Positions 33,519-41,305 of a stretch of 41,840 nt of DNA are shown here, piece by piece (within the stretch, counting starts at the first letter, position 1; each line of letters starts with the position of its first letter). The notes under the pieces were generated by a model. It was not told the origin of the DNA, did no database searches, and worked only from the letters and a program-made list of their open reading frames with translations. The stretch is taken from contig NZ_SNVJ01000025.1 in assembly GCF_009829925.1 (NCBI RefSeq), forward strand, positions 1-41,840, given 5' to 3'. This stretch comes from Teichococcus coralli. Its GTDB lineage: Bacteria > Pseudomonadota > Alphaproteobacteria > Acetobacterales > Acetobacteraceae. The position numbers and the translations under genes are program-made.

Positions 33519-34580
33519 TCAGGCGGCCTGGAAGCCAAGCCGGCGAAGCAGCCACTCGCGATAGGCCAGCACCGCGGTCGGGGAGGGCGTCAGCGCGGAA
33601 GTCACCGCGCGCGCCTCGGCGCCGACCAGGGCCAGCGCCGCGCCGTCCGCCGACTGGTGCGTCTCCTCCTCCTGCCATCGCAGCGCCGCCCGGCGCCAGG
33701 CGGCCACCACATCGGCGGAGGTCAGGGGCGGCAGCATGAGGGCGGTGCGCAGCCGCAACGCCGCGAAGCCGGCTTCCGCCGCCGCCAGCGGCACCGGGTG
33801 GGTGATGGCCATGCCCGTGGAGGGCAATTCCGGGTAGTCGCGGCGGCCCGGCACCTCCAGTTCCAGCCAGGGCGTCAGGCCCAGCTCCGCGGCGCGCCGC
33901 AGCGCCGCCGGCGAGGCGATCACCATGGCGTCCGCCTCGTTCGCCGCCAGGGCGGCCTCGGCCGCCGGGCCGGTGAGGTTGAAGAGCGGCACCGCGGGGT
34001 GGCCGAGCAGATCCAGCGCCAGCAGCGCGGCCGTTTCCGGCGCGCCCGGCGTGGACAGGGCCAGCCGCAGCGGACGGTTGCCAGCGAGCGGATAGCGGCC
34101 ACGCCCCGCCAGCACCGCCGGCTGGCAGGAGACGCAGATCGGAAGCCATCCTTCCGGATCGAACTGGGCGCGGCTTTCGCCGATCAGCCTGGCCTGTGCG
34201 GCAAGGCCGGGCATGGCCAGCAGCAGCCGCCCTTCACCCGACTCCATGGTGGCGAAGCGGTTGGCGGCGGTCACGCCGTCCGGGCCGCCGAGCACGAGGC
34301 TGTGCAGCGCCACGGCATGGGGCAGGCCGCGCGCCAGGCGGGTGGTCACGTCCTGCGCCCATCGCGCGACAACGCCGCCTTCCGGCCCGGGCAGCAGCAG
34401 GGTCGTGCGGTCCGGCGCCAGGGCGGCGGGTTGCGGCTGGGCCATGGCTCGTCTTCCCGTGGCTGCCGCCAGCAGGGCGCAGGCGCCAATCCGCAGGCCG
34501 TCGCGGCGCCCGAGCCTGCCGGTGCCGCCGGGCATCTCGGCGCGGACGGCACCAGGAGGGCGGGAGCCGCCGCGCGCCAT
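33519..34580 (-). CDS. Divergent TTT/Bug-like periplasmic protein
   Basis: A 353-residue exported protein. It keeps the outline of a Bug receptor: LLLPGPEGGVVARWAQDVTTRLARGLPH near 61-88 corresponds to the usual VPF-GG-D-ARI segment. The hallmark ENRPGAGG loop is replaced by VLGGPDGVTAANRFA. The later part is also poorly matched (NEADAMVIASPAALRRAAELGL, near 216-237). The signal appears after a basic stretch (RLGRRDGLRIGACALLAAATGRRAMA), so the true start may be the ATG at 34535. It starts 2 bases after apt, so it is in the same operon. A changed ligand, or loss of ligand binding, is possible. Confidence 0.7.
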   Translation of the reverse strand: MARGGSRPPGAVRAEMPGGTGRLGRRDGLRIGACALLAAATGRRAMAQPQPAALAPDRTTLLLPGPEGGVVARWAQDVTTRLARGLPHAVALHSLVLGGPDGVTAANRFATMESGEGRLLLAMPGLAAQARLIGESRAQFDPEGWLPICVSCQPAVLAGRGRYPLAGNRPLRLALSTPGAPETAALLALDLLGHPAVPLFNLTGPAAEAALAANEADAMVIASPAALRRAAELGLTPWLELEVPGRRDYPELPSTGMAITHPVPLAAAEAGFAALRLRTALMLPPLTSADVVAAWRRAALRWQEEETHQSADGAALALVGAEARAVTSALTPSPTAVLAYREWLLRRLGFQAA

Positions 34581-34582
34581 GG

Positions 34583-35140
34583 TCAGGAATCGTAGGAGAT
34601 GAGGGTCTGGACCGGCACGTCCAGCCGCTCGCGGCCCTTCAGGAAGGCCAGCTCGATCATCGCGGCGGCCAGGGGCACCTCGGCGCCGGCCTTGCGCAGG
34701 AGCTGGACGCCGGCGGCCATGGTGCCGCCGGTGGCCAGAAGGTCATCGAGGAGCACCACGCGGTCACCCGGCGCCACGGCGTCGGCCTGCATCTCGATGC
34801 GGTCGGTGCCGTATTCGAGGTCGTAGTCGAAGCCGATGGTTTCGCCCGGAAGCTTGCGCGGCTTGCGCAGCATGATGAAGCCGAGGCCGAGCTCCAGCGC
34901 CAGCGGGGCCGCAAGCAGGAAGCCACGGCTCTCGATGCCGGCCAGCAGCTTCGGCCGGTGCGGGCGCACCACATCGGCAAGCCGCGCCATCGCCGCCTTC
35001 CAGGCGGGGCCGTCCCGCAGCAGGGTGGAGATGTCGTAGAAGAGGATCCCGGGCTTCGGGAAGTCCGGCACGCTGCGGATATGCGCCTTCAGGTCGAAGG
35101 CGGCATCGTGTTGGGCGGGAGGCAGGCCGGGCTCGGGCAT
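34583..35140 (-). CDS. apt: Adenine phosphoribosyltransferase
   Basis: A cytoplasmic purine-salvage enzyme making AMP from adenine and PRPP. The protein has 185 residues. Family features: IRSVPDFPKPGILFYDISTLLRD near 21-43, AGIESRGFLLAAPLALELG near 67-85, RKPRKLPGE near 92-100, and the PRPP-binding loop VVLLDDLLATGGT at 128-140. The ATG at 35140 fits the family start. A longer in-frame extension to 35299 is Arg/Pro/Gly-rich and improbable. It is the first gene of a two-gene operon with the TTT-like gene, and divergent from the DUF2842 gene. Confidence 0.95.
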   Translation of the reverse strand: MPEPGLPPAQHDAAFDLKAHIRSVPDFPKPGILFYDISTLLRDGPAWKAAMARLADVVRPHRPKLLAGIESRGFLLAAPLALELGLGFIMLRKPRKLPGETIGFDYDLEYGTDRIEMQADAVAPGDRVVLLDDLLATGGTMAAGVQLLRKAGAEVPLAAAMIELAFLKGRERLDVPVQTLISYDS

Positions 35141-35282
35141 CGGGTTCTTTCGGGCACGCGGAAGGGGCGGGGAGGGGCGGGGCCCCGGATCTTGGGGGCG
35201 GAGACTAAGTCCCCCGCCGCCCCGCTGCAAACGGGAGCCGCCTTCACTTGGCGAAGCCGGGCAGCCCTGCCAAGAGGGAGGC

Positions 35283-35477
35283 ATGTCGCGCATTCTCATT
35301 GCCTGCCTGGCGGGCTTCTTCGGGCTGCTGGCCTATCTGGCGGTGGTGCTCTGGGCCGGCGACCACGTGCAGCAATGGCACTGGGCCTTGCAGGTGCCGT
35401 TCTACCTGGCGGCGGGCTTCGCCTGGGTGTTCCCCGTTCGCAGCCTGATGTTCTGGGCGGCACGGCGGCCGCGCTGA
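35283..35477 (+). CDS. DUF2842 small membrane protein
   Basis: A 64-residue inner-membrane protein with two hydrophobic segments: ILIACLAGFFGLLAYLAVVLWA (about 4-25) and LQVPFYLAAGFAWVFPVRSLMFW (about 36-58). The spacing HVQQWHWALQVPFYL and the ending W-P-ARRPR match the DUF2842 family of alphaproteobacterial proteins with unknown function. AGAGGGAGG lies immediately before the ATG. Confidence 0.85.
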   Translation: MSRILIACLAGFFGLLAYLAVVLWAGDHVQQWHWALQVPFYLAAGFAWVFPVRSLMFWAARRPR

Positions 35478-35508
35478 GGGCGGGCCCGCCGTGCCGGAGC
35501 CGGAGCCG

Positions 35509-36258
35509 TCAGAAGGGCCGGCTCAGCATCACCAGCGCCCGCGCATCGCAGTATTTGGCGCCGCCGAAGCACTCGCCCTTGGAAAGGCTGGTGTCATAGT
35601 AGCCGACGCTCAGGATGAAGCCCGCCAGCACCTCGCGCGAGACGGCGACCGACCAGTTGGCATAGTCCGGCGCGCCGTAGCGCGGGTTGCGGTCGATCCA
35701 CTGGTAGCCCCAGCGGCCGGAAAGGGTGAAGGCGAGCGGCAAAGCGAGGTCCGCGCCGGCCTCCAGATAGACCGAGCTGCCGGACTCGAAATAGAAGTCC
35801 GGCGACCAGGCGACGGCGCCGAGGAACTTGACCGGGTCCAGCGTGTAGCTGCCCTTCGCCACCGCCTCGACGTAGTTGTACTCATAGCTGCCGCCCGGCT
35901 TGTCGTAGCCGGGATAGGTGTACCAGATGGCGCCGAGATCGAGGCCGGCATTGCCCGAAGTGAGGCGGTAGCCGGCGAGCAGGTCGAGCTCCTGCCGGGC
36001 GTTGCTGCCGGGAAAGGTGACGTTGCTGGCGAAGGCGCCGGCGTAGAAGCCGGACTCGTGCTGCACATCCAGGGTGAGCTGGATGGCCGGGCGGTTGCGC
36101 GTCTGCGAGATGCCGCGGAACAGGTAGTCCGAGGCGGCCGCAGGCGTGGCGGTGACGGTCAGGCCAAGGCTGTCGAGCGTCGTCTGCGCCGCCGCGGGCA
36201 GGGTCAGGCCCGGAATGCTCAGAGAGAAGGCGAAGGCAAGAGCCAGGCTCGGCTTCAT
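35509..36258 (-). CDS. TorF-family putative outer membrane porin
   Basis: A 249-residue outer-membrane beta-barrel protein of the TorF/Gcw_chp class (TIGR02001). A signal peptide (MKPSLALAFAFSLSIPGLTLPAAAQ) is followed by the family opening LTVTATPAAASDYLFRGISQTRNRPAIQ. Repeated amphipathic strands with aromatic ends follow, such as GFYAGAFASNV, ELDLLAGYRL and DLGAIWYTYPGY. The C-terminus is Phe (MLSRPF), as in BAM substrates. GGAGG lies 13 bases before the ATG. Substrate unknown; a passive channel role is inferred. Confidence 0.9.
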   Translation of the reverse strand: MKPSLALAFAFSLSIPGLTLPAAAQTTLDSLGLTVTATPAAASDYLFRGISQTRNRPAIQLTLDVQHESGFYAGAFASNVTFPGSNARQELDLLAGYRLTSGNAGLDLGAIWYTYPGYDKPGGSYEYNYVEAVAKGSYTLDPVKFLGAVAWSPDFYFESGSSVYLEAGADLALPLAFTLSGRWGYQWIDRNPRYGAPDYANWSVAVSREVLAGFILSVGYYDTSLSKGECFGGAKYCDARALVMLSRPF

Positions 36259-36353
36259 CGGTTCAGGTTCCCTCCAGCCGCCGGCCTCGCGCCGCCGCTG
36301 GTGGAACTTGCCCAAGCAAGAGCCGTGCAACCGCCTCCGCCGGCCCGGAACAG

Positions 36354-36395
36354 GAAAAACCCCGCCACGCGGCCCCTCGGGGCTGCATGGCGGGG
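36354..36395 (-). terminator. Intrinsic terminator of tRNA-Pro
   Basis: Read on the minus strand, CCCCGCCATGCAGCCCC pairs with GGGGCCGCGTGGCGGGG around a GAG loop, with small mismatches, and TTTTT follows. It lies 22 bases past the 3' end of the tRNA gene, so it is its transcription terminator. Confidence 0.9.
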
Positions 36396-36416
36396 CTTCG
36401 GCCCGGCCGGATCATT

Positions 36417-36493
36417 TGGTCGGAGCGAGAGGATTCGAACCTCCGGCCCCTGCGTCCCGAACACAGTGCTCTACCAGGCTGAGCTACGCTCCG
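36417..36493 (-). tRNA. tRNA-Pro (anticodon CGG)
   Basis: A 77-base tRNA with encoded CCA. Acceptor arms CGGAGCG and CGCTCCG pair fully, with discriminator A. The D arm is AGCTC-AGCCTGGTA-GAGC. The anticodon arm CTGTG-TTCGGGA-CGCAG has loop anticodon CGG, which reads CCG (proline). The T arm has the usual GGTTCGAATCC. It is a single tRNA gene with its own terminator. Confidence 0.97.
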
Positions 36494-36651
36494 TCGTTCC
36501 GGCCGGGCGTCTCATCAGGGACGGCGCGGCGTATAGCCCCGCCCGAGTGGCTCGGCAAGGGCAGCTTCGCGCCGCCGGCGCAGAAAAGCTGCTTTTCTCT
36601 TTCGCCGGGCATGGTGAGATGGGGATCCTGCAATCTGCTCCGGAGTCGTGC

Positions 36652-37107
36652 ATGCGGATCAAGCAAGCCTCCCTCGCCCTTCTTCTGCTGGGCGCTGCCG
36701 GCCTCGCGGGACTCGCCCCGGCGGGCCTTGCCCGGGCGCAGGGCGATGTGGTCGCCCAGCGCCAGGCGGGGCTGAAGCGGATGAGCGGGAACCTGGAGGC
36801 CATCAAGAAGACGCTGGAGGCGAAAGGCGACCTTTCCCTGGTGGCCGAGCGCAGCCAGGACATGGTGACCTTTTTCCAGGGCTTCCCCGCGCTGTTTCCG
36901 CCGGGCAGCGACACAGGCGACACCCATGCCCGCCCCGCCGTGTGGTCGGACCGCGCGGAGTTCCAGGCCGCCGCCGGGCGCATGGTCGCCGCCGCCAGCA
37001 AGCTGCACGAAGCCGCCGCCTCCGGCGACGCGGACGCCACCGCCACGGCCTTCCGCGAAGCCGGAGGCACCTGCGGCGCCTGCCATCGCGCGTTTCGCGC
37101 CCGCTGA
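36652..37107 (+). CDS. Cytochrome c-prime (class II)
   Basis: A 151-residue periplasmic c-type cytochrome. A signal peptide (about 1-30) is followed by a four-helix-bundle sequence beginning DVVAQRQAGLKRMSGNLEAIKK. The single heme motif CGACH is near the C-terminus (Cys141, Cys144, His145), the position that defines class II cytochromes c. The family binds NO or CO at its five-coordinate heme and may protect against nitrosative stress. The ATG at 36652 has CCGGAG about 8 bases upstream. It converges with a cytochrome b gene. Confidence 0.93.
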   Translation: MRIKQASLALLLLGAAGLAGLAPAGLARAQGDVVAQRQAGLKRMSGNLEAIKKTLEAKGDLSLVAERSQDMVTFFQGFPALFPPGSDTGDTHARPAVWSDRAEFQAAAGRMVAAASKLHEAAASGDADATATAFREAGGTCGACHRAFRAR

Positions 37108-37132
37108 GGGGAAAGGAGGGGGAGCTTTCCCC
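37108..37132. terminator. Hairpin between the cytochrome genes
   Basis: GGGGAAAG pairs with CTTTCCCC around a 9-base loop; an alternative GGAGGGG/CCCCTCC pairing overlaps it. It sits directly after the cytochrome c-prime stop and 12 bases past the end of the cytochrome b gene, so it may end both convergent transcripts. Confidence 0.6.
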
Positions 37133-37143
37133 TCCGCCCGCCT

Positions 37144-37815
37144 TCAGCCCAGCCGCGAAAGGCCCCAGGCCGCCGCGCCGGCCGCCGCTAGCAGCACCAG
37201 CGCCAGCACGGGCGAGCCGAGGCGTGGCGCGTGGCGGGCGAAGGCGGCCGGCACCCGCTTGGCACCCGTCAGCATCGGCAGCACGAGGTTCTGCCCCTTG
37301 GCCAGGGCGTAAACCGCCACGACCAGCACATGCAGCGCCGCGAGGCCAAGGATCACGTTGAAGTTGCGGATATGGACAAAGGTTGCCCAGTCGCTGGCCA
37401 CGCCGGAAACGAAGCGGGCCAGCGGCCCGCGGGTGAGGATCTGGTCGTCGGCGAAGAGGCCGGTGCCCACCTGCAGCAGCAGCACGCCGAGCAGCGCCAG
37501 CACCATCCACCCGCCGGCGGCGTTGTGGCCCAGCTCGGTGTCGGGCGCACGGTGGAAGAGGTGCCGCAGATGGCCGAGCGCCGCCAGCGGAGACCGGAGG
37601 AAATGCCCGAACCGCGCCGTTTCCGAGCCGAAGAAGCCCCAGACAAGCCGGAACAGCAGCAGGGCGAGGATCAGGTACCCGCTGGTGAGGTGCAGGTCCA
37701 TCCGGCCGGTCTCGGCCGTCCACCAGGACAGGGCGAGCAGCCCGACGATCGCCCAGTGCACCAGGCGGACCCAGGGGTCCCACACCTTCACGCGAACCGT
37801 TCCTGTCGGCTGCAT
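37144..37815 (-). CDS. Cytochrome b/b561-like membrane protein
   Basis: A 223-residue inner-membrane diheme cytochrome of the cytochrome b561/Ni-Fe hydrogenase b-subunit type. Candidate heme ligands are His20 (RLVHW), His42 (DLHLTSGY), His148 (FVHIRN) and His162 (AALHVL). The four core membrane helices are about 15-32, 42-62, 102-121 and 150-171. A further hydrophobic segment is near the C-terminus (about 198-218). It converges on the cytochrome c-prime gene. In other bacteria such cytochrome b genes accompany c-type cytochromes and pass electrons from quinol, so the two may act together. Confidence 0.9.
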   Translation of the reverse strand: MQPTGTVRVKVWDPWVRLVHWAIVGLLALSWWTAETGRMDLHLTSGYLILALLLFRLVWGFFGSETARFGHFLRSPLAALGHLRHLFHRAPDTELGHNAAGGWMVLALLGVLLLQVGTGLFADDQILTRGPLARFVSGVASDWATFVHIRNFNVILGLAALHVLVVAVYALAKGQNLVLPMLTGAKRVPAAFARHAPRLGSPVLALVLLAAAGAAAWGLSRLG

Positions 37816-37905
37816 GCTCCCTCCGCCCCGGCCGTGATGCCGGATTGAGGCGCATCCTTGCCCCTTCCCGCAAGGGGGCTTTCCGCGCCCCCGCCGGGAG
37901 GCGGG

Positions 37906-37934
37906 TTGTTTACCTGGGCGCGACAGACCATAAC
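37906..37934 (+). promoter_or_regulatory. psd: Possible psd promoter
   Basis: TTGTTT (37906-37911) and CATAAC (37929-37934) are spaced by 17 bases. Transcription would begin at about 37941, only a few bases before the psd ATG at 37944. No Shine-Dalgarno sequence precedes that ATG, which would fit a leaderless or near-leaderless message. This is a hexamer match by eye only. Confidence 0.35.
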
Positions 37935-37943
37935 CTTGCTGTC

Positions 37944-38663
37944 ATGGCGCTTTTGCAAAGCCTTCGCATGGTCCTCGCCCCGCCGCATCCGGCGGGCCGG
38001 CCCTTCATCATCGGTGGCGCGGCGGTGGCCGTGGTCGGGGGCCTGCTGCTGGGCTCCTGGCTGTTCTGGCTCGCCGCCGCCTTCACCGCCTTCTGCTTCT
38101 ATTTCTTCCGCGACCCCGAGCGGGTGACGCCGGACCGCCCGGTGATCGTCGCCCCGGCGGATGGGCGGGTGGTCAGCGTCGAGCCGGTGGTGCCGCCCGC
38201 CGAGCTGGGCCTTGGCCCGGCGCCGCGCTGGCGCGTCGCCACCTTCCTGTCGGTGGCCGACGTGCACATCAACCGCAGCCCGGTGGAAGGCGTGGTGACG
38301 CGCATCGCCTACCGGCACGGCAAGTTCGTCAGCGCCAACCTGGACAAGGCGAGCGACGACAACGAGCGCAACGCGCTGGCGATCCGGATGCCGAACGGGC
38401 AGGACGTTGCGGTGGTGCAGATCGCCGGGCTGGTGGCCCGCCGCATCCTCTGCTTCGTGCGGGAGGGCGACAGCCTGCGGGCCGGCGAGCGCTTCGGCCT
38501 GATCCGCTTCGGCAGCCGCACCGACCTTTACCTGCCTGAGGGCGTGCGGCCGCTGGTCGCCGAGAAGCAGCTCATGGTCGGCGGCGAAACGGTGATTGCC
38601 GAACTCGCCCCCGTCACGTCGCAGCCGGCAACCGTGGACGCCGCGCCGGGTTCCCTGCACTGA
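37944..38663 (+). CDS. psd: Phosphatidylserine decarboxylase
   Basis: This inner-membrane, pyruvoyl-dependent enzyme makes phosphatidylethanolamine from phosphatidylserine. The protein has 239 residues and is of the short, alphaproteobacterial type. The N-terminus MALLQSLRMVLAPPHPAGRPF fits the family, with a membrane segment at about 21-53. Active-site features: the FFRDPERVTP segment near 54-63, APADGRVV near 70-77, DVHINRSPVEG near 106-116 (His108), and the self-cleavage site FGS at 189-191, where Ser191 becomes the pyruvoyl group. The stop overlaps the pssA ATG (TGATG). Confidence 0.96.
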   Translation: MALLQSLRMVLAPPHPAGRPFIIGGAAVAVVGGLLLGSWLFWLAAAFTAFCFYFFRDPERVTPDRPVIVAPADGRVVSVEPVVPPAELGLGPAPRWRVATFLSVADVHINRSPVEGVVTRIAYRHGKFVSANLDKASDDNERNALAIRMPNGQDVAVVQIAGLVARRILCFVREGDSLRAGERFGLIRFGSRTDLYLPEGVRPLVAEKQLMVGGETVIAELAPVTSQPATVDAAPGSLH

Positions 38664-39547
38664 TGAACGTCTCCCCGCCACGCCCGCGCCGTTTCCGCTT
38701 CGCCGCCCGCCAGCGGCCGCGTTTCCAGGGTCAGTCCTTCAACCGGCTGATCCCGAACATCCTGACGCTGCTCGGCCTCTGCGCCGGGCTGCTGGCGATG
38801 CGGTTCGCGCTGGAAGGGCGCTGGGAAGTGGCGGCGGGGCTGATCATCACCGCCGGCGCGATCGACGGGCTGGACGGGCGGCTGGCCCGGCTGCTGAAGG
38901 CCACCAGCCGCTTCGGCGCCGAGTTCGACAGCCTGGCCGACTTTCTTTCCTTTGGCGTGGCGCCGGCGATGGTCCTTTACCTCTGGACCATGCACGACTA
39001 CCGCGGCCTGGGCTTCGTGCCCTGCGTGATGTTCGCCGTCTGCATGTCGCTGCGGCTGGCGCGATTCAACGCGGCGCTGGACGCGGGGCCGATGCCGCTG
39101 CCGGGGCCGCCGCCCAAGCCGGCCTATTCGCAAAGCTTCTTCACCGGCGTGCCGGCGCCGGCCGGGGCGTTGCTGGCCATGTTCCCGCTCTTCGCTTCGC
39201 TGGCGTTCGAGGGCTGGGGCTGGTTCGGGCTGGCTTCGGCAGTGCGCTACCCCGCCTTCGTCGGCATCCTGCTGATCCTGGTGGCGCTGGCGCTGGTCAG
39301 CACCTTGCCCACCTGGTCCTTCAAGAATTTCAAGGTGCCGCGGGAGTTCATCCTGCCGCTGCTGCTTTCGATCGGCGCCTATGCGGCGCTGCTGGTGAGC
39401 GAGCCCTGGGCGGCGCTGGCGGCGGCCGGGCTGATCTATTGCGCCATGCTGCCCTTCTCCTTCCGCTCCTATCTCCACCTGAAGCGCGAGGCTGAATCGC
39501 TGATGCAGCCGCTCGGCACCCCGCCACAAGCCGAGCCGGAGAACTGA
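38663..39547 (+). CDS. pssA: CDP-diacylglycerol-serine O-phosphatidyltransferase
   Basis: This inner-membrane enzyme makes phosphatidylserine from CDP-diacylglycerol and serine, the substrate for the upstream psd. The protein has 294 residues with about 7-8 membrane segments. The CDP-alcohol phosphatidyltransferase signature DGxxAR-x8-GxxxDxxxD is complete: D71-G72-A75-R76-G85-D89-D93. An N-terminal basic segment precedes IPNILTLLGLCAG. The ATG shares its A with the psd stop. psd-pssA is a common pair in alphaproteobacteria. Confidence 0.96.
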   Translation: MNVSPPRPRRFRFAARQRPRFQGQSFNRLIPNILTLLGLCAGLLAMRFALEGRWEVAAGLIITAGAIDGLDGRLARLLKATSRFGAEFDSLADFLSFGVAPAMVLYLWTMHDYRGLGFVPCVMFAVCMSLRLARFNAALDAGPMPLPGPPPKPAYSQSFFTGVPAPAGALLAMFPLFASLAFEGWGWFGLASAVRYPAFVGILLILVALALVSTLPTWSFKNFKVPREFILPLLLSIGAYAALLVSEPWAALAAAGLIYCAMLPFSFRSYLHLKREAESLMQPLGTPPQAEPEN

Positions 39548-39655
39548 CGCGCGGCCGTCCCGGGAAGGCGGCCACCGGCCCGTTTCGACTCCGCGACGTC
39601 CAACTTTGCGGCGCGCGGGTTCAGCTTTCCCTCATCTTCTTCTCGCACCCTGGGC

Positions 39656-39718
39656 GTGAACGGCTTCACAAGCGGCCGAATTCATGTTTTTGAGCAACTT
39701 GGGTGAAGGTTTTCACCC
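39656..39718. promoter_or_regulatory. Paired GTGAA/TTCAC inverted repeats before the protease gene
   Basis: Two small inverted repeats share one core: GTGAA-cggc-TTCAC at 39656-39669 and GGGTGAA-ggtt-TTCACCC at 39701-39718. They lie in a relatively A+T-rich gap upstream of the serine protease gene. The shared core suggests two operator copies, or two hairpins in its leader. Confidence 0.4.
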
Positions 39719-39753
39719 GGAAGTTGATACCGTTCCCTTTCGTTGAGGCGCGG

Positions 39754-40500
39754 ATGCGGGGTTGCAGGGTTCAGATTGCCGGTGGGCGGCGCGGTTTCCT
39801 TCAGGGCATGGCCGCGGGCACGCTTGGCCTGCCGGCGTTGCTCTCCGGCTGCGCGGCGCCGGCCGCCCAGCTTGCCCAGGGAACCCCGGCCGAGCAGATC
39901 ACCGCCACCAGCTTCGCCACCCTGCAAAGCAGCGGCCTGACGCGCGGCGGCGTGGTCGGCTTCGACGACCGTCACGTGCTCACCTGCGGCCATGTGCTGG
40001 AAGGGGGCGCGCGCTCCGCCCTGCTGCGCCGCGCGGATGGTGCTGAGGAGACCGGGAGCCTGGTGGCGCGCAGCGGGCGGATGGATCTGGCCGTGCTGCA
40101 GGTCAGGCCCGGCTTTCTCACGCCCGCCGCGCGCGCGGAGGACCCGCCGCAGCGCGGCGAGCTGGTCTGGGCCGCCGGCGCGCCGAGCATCGGCAGCCCC
40201 ATCGCCCAGGGGCATGTCGAGGCGCCGGATGCCGAGATGCCCGGCTTCGGCCGCGGCTTCACCGCGCGGATGCCGGTGCTGATGGGCTATTCCGGCGGCC
40301 CGGTCGTGGATGAGGGGGGGCAGCTTCTCGGCCTCACCGCCGCCCTGCCGCAGCCGGGTGCGGCGGGTGCCCTGGCCTTCCTGCTGGGCGCCGACATCGA
40401 TGGCCTGGCGCAGTCCGACCGCCAGGTGTTCGTGCTGTCGATCCGGCGCGCGGCGCAGGAAGCGCGCCGGCTGCTGGGCGCGATGCCGCCGCGCGCCTGA
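39754..40500 (+). CDS. Trypsin-like serine protease, Tat-type lipoprotein
   Basis: A 248-residue S1-fold protease. The N-terminus has a twin-arginine signal (GGRRGFLQGMAAG) that ends in a lipobox (LLSGC, Cys33), so the product should be exported by Tat and lipidated. The catalytic triad is complete: His80 in LTCGHVL, Asp111 in RMDLAVLQV, and Ser180 in GYSGGPVVD. There is no PDZ domain, unlike DegP. The ATG at 39754 has GAGG 5 bases upstream; a GTG at 39703 would add 17 residues before the Tat signal. The target is unknown. Confidence 0.88.
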   Translation: MRGCRVQIAGGRRGFLQGMAAGTLGLPALLSGCAAPAAQLAQGTPAEQITATSFATLQSSGLTRGGVVGFDDRHVLTCGHVLEGGARSALLRRADGAEETGSLVARSGRMDLAVLQVRPGFLTPAARAEDPPQRGELVWAAGAPSIGSPIAQGHVEAPDAEMPGFGRGFTARMPVLMGYSGGPVVDEGGQLLGLTAALPQPGAAGALAFLLGADIDGLAQSDRQVFVLSIRRAAQEARRLLGAMPPRA

Positions 40501-40628
40501 CCGGCCACGCGGCCTCGCTCCGATTTTCCTGGACTTGGGTTGTTCCTGCGCCGCATCGTTCGCCTCTCCGAAAAGGCAGGGTGGCGGCTCCCTGAGCGGC
40601 GCCCGCCGCTAGGAAGGGAGCAGCGTTG

Positions 40629-41066
40629 ATGACCATTTCCCGCATCCTGGCCCACAAGGGCACGCAGGTGATCTCGGTCGGCCCGCAGGATGGCGCCTTG
40701 GCTGTCTGCCGCACATTGGCGCAGCACCGTATCGGCGCCGTGCTGGTGCGCGACGAGGCGGGCACTGTGCTGGGCATCGTCAGCGAACGGGACCTGGTGC
40801 GCGCCCTCGCGAGCCGTGGGGATGAGACCTCCACCATGCAGGCGACCCAGTTGATGACGCGGGTGCTGCACACCGTTTCGCCGGCCACGCGCGTCTGCGA
40901 CGCCCTGGCGATGATCACCGACCGGCGCGTGCGCCACCTGCCGGTCCTGGACGAGCGGGGGCAACTCGCCGGAATGGTCTCCATCGGCGACCTGGTGAAG
41001 GCCCGCATCGAGGAAGCGGAACAGGAGGCGAGTGAACTCCGGGACTATGTCGCCTCGGCAGGCTAG
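40629..41066 (+). CDS. CBS-domain protein
   Basis: A 145-residue cytoplasmic protein made of a tandem CBS pair (Bateman module). CBS1 is about 5-65, with VISVGPQDGALAVCRTLAQHRIGAVLV and GIVSERDLVRAL. CBS2 is about 75-130, with VSPATRVCDALAMITDRRVRHLPVLDERGQLAGMVSIGDLVK. Such single-module proteins usually bind adenosyl nucleotides (AMP, ATP, NADH) and regulate a partner, which is not evident here. The ATG at 40629, preceded by GAAGGGAG, is preferred over the TTG one codon earlier. Confidence 0.92.
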   Translation: MTISRILAHKGTQVISVGPQDGALAVCRTLAQHRIGAVLVRDEAGTVLGIVSERDLVRALASRGDETSTMQATQLMTRVLHTVSPATRVCDALAMITDRRVRHLPVLDERGQLAGMVSIGDLVKARIEEAEQEASELRDYVASAG

Positions 41067-41305
41067 GCGCCTCGTCCAGAGCTCCGCGACGCAGGTGTTC
41101 GGCCGCGCCGGCAGCGGCGCGCCGCCGGCGCCGGCCGGGCTGCAAGGATGAGGAGAGGTTCCGCGGGCAGTGACCTGTGCCGCGGTTTGGCGCCCGTACG
41201 CCGGGCGCGGGCCCCGCTGCGCAAGAAAGTCCAATTCTTTTGAAGCGGCAGCACAACCTTTATCGGGCTTCTGCGTTCAGGCGGCATTGCACAGGGAGAA
41301 CCGAG

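Noticed and set aside
36494..36651. Second tRNA or small RNA after tRNA-Pro
   Set aside because: No cloverleaf pairing was found beyond 36417-36493; the gap looks like ordinary upstream DNA of the cytochrome c-prime gene.
41225..41270. Possible sigma-70 promoter before the Gly-zipper lipoprotein gene
   Set aside because: The best hexamer pair (TTGAAG and TTTATC) has only a 13-base spacer, too short to be convincing.
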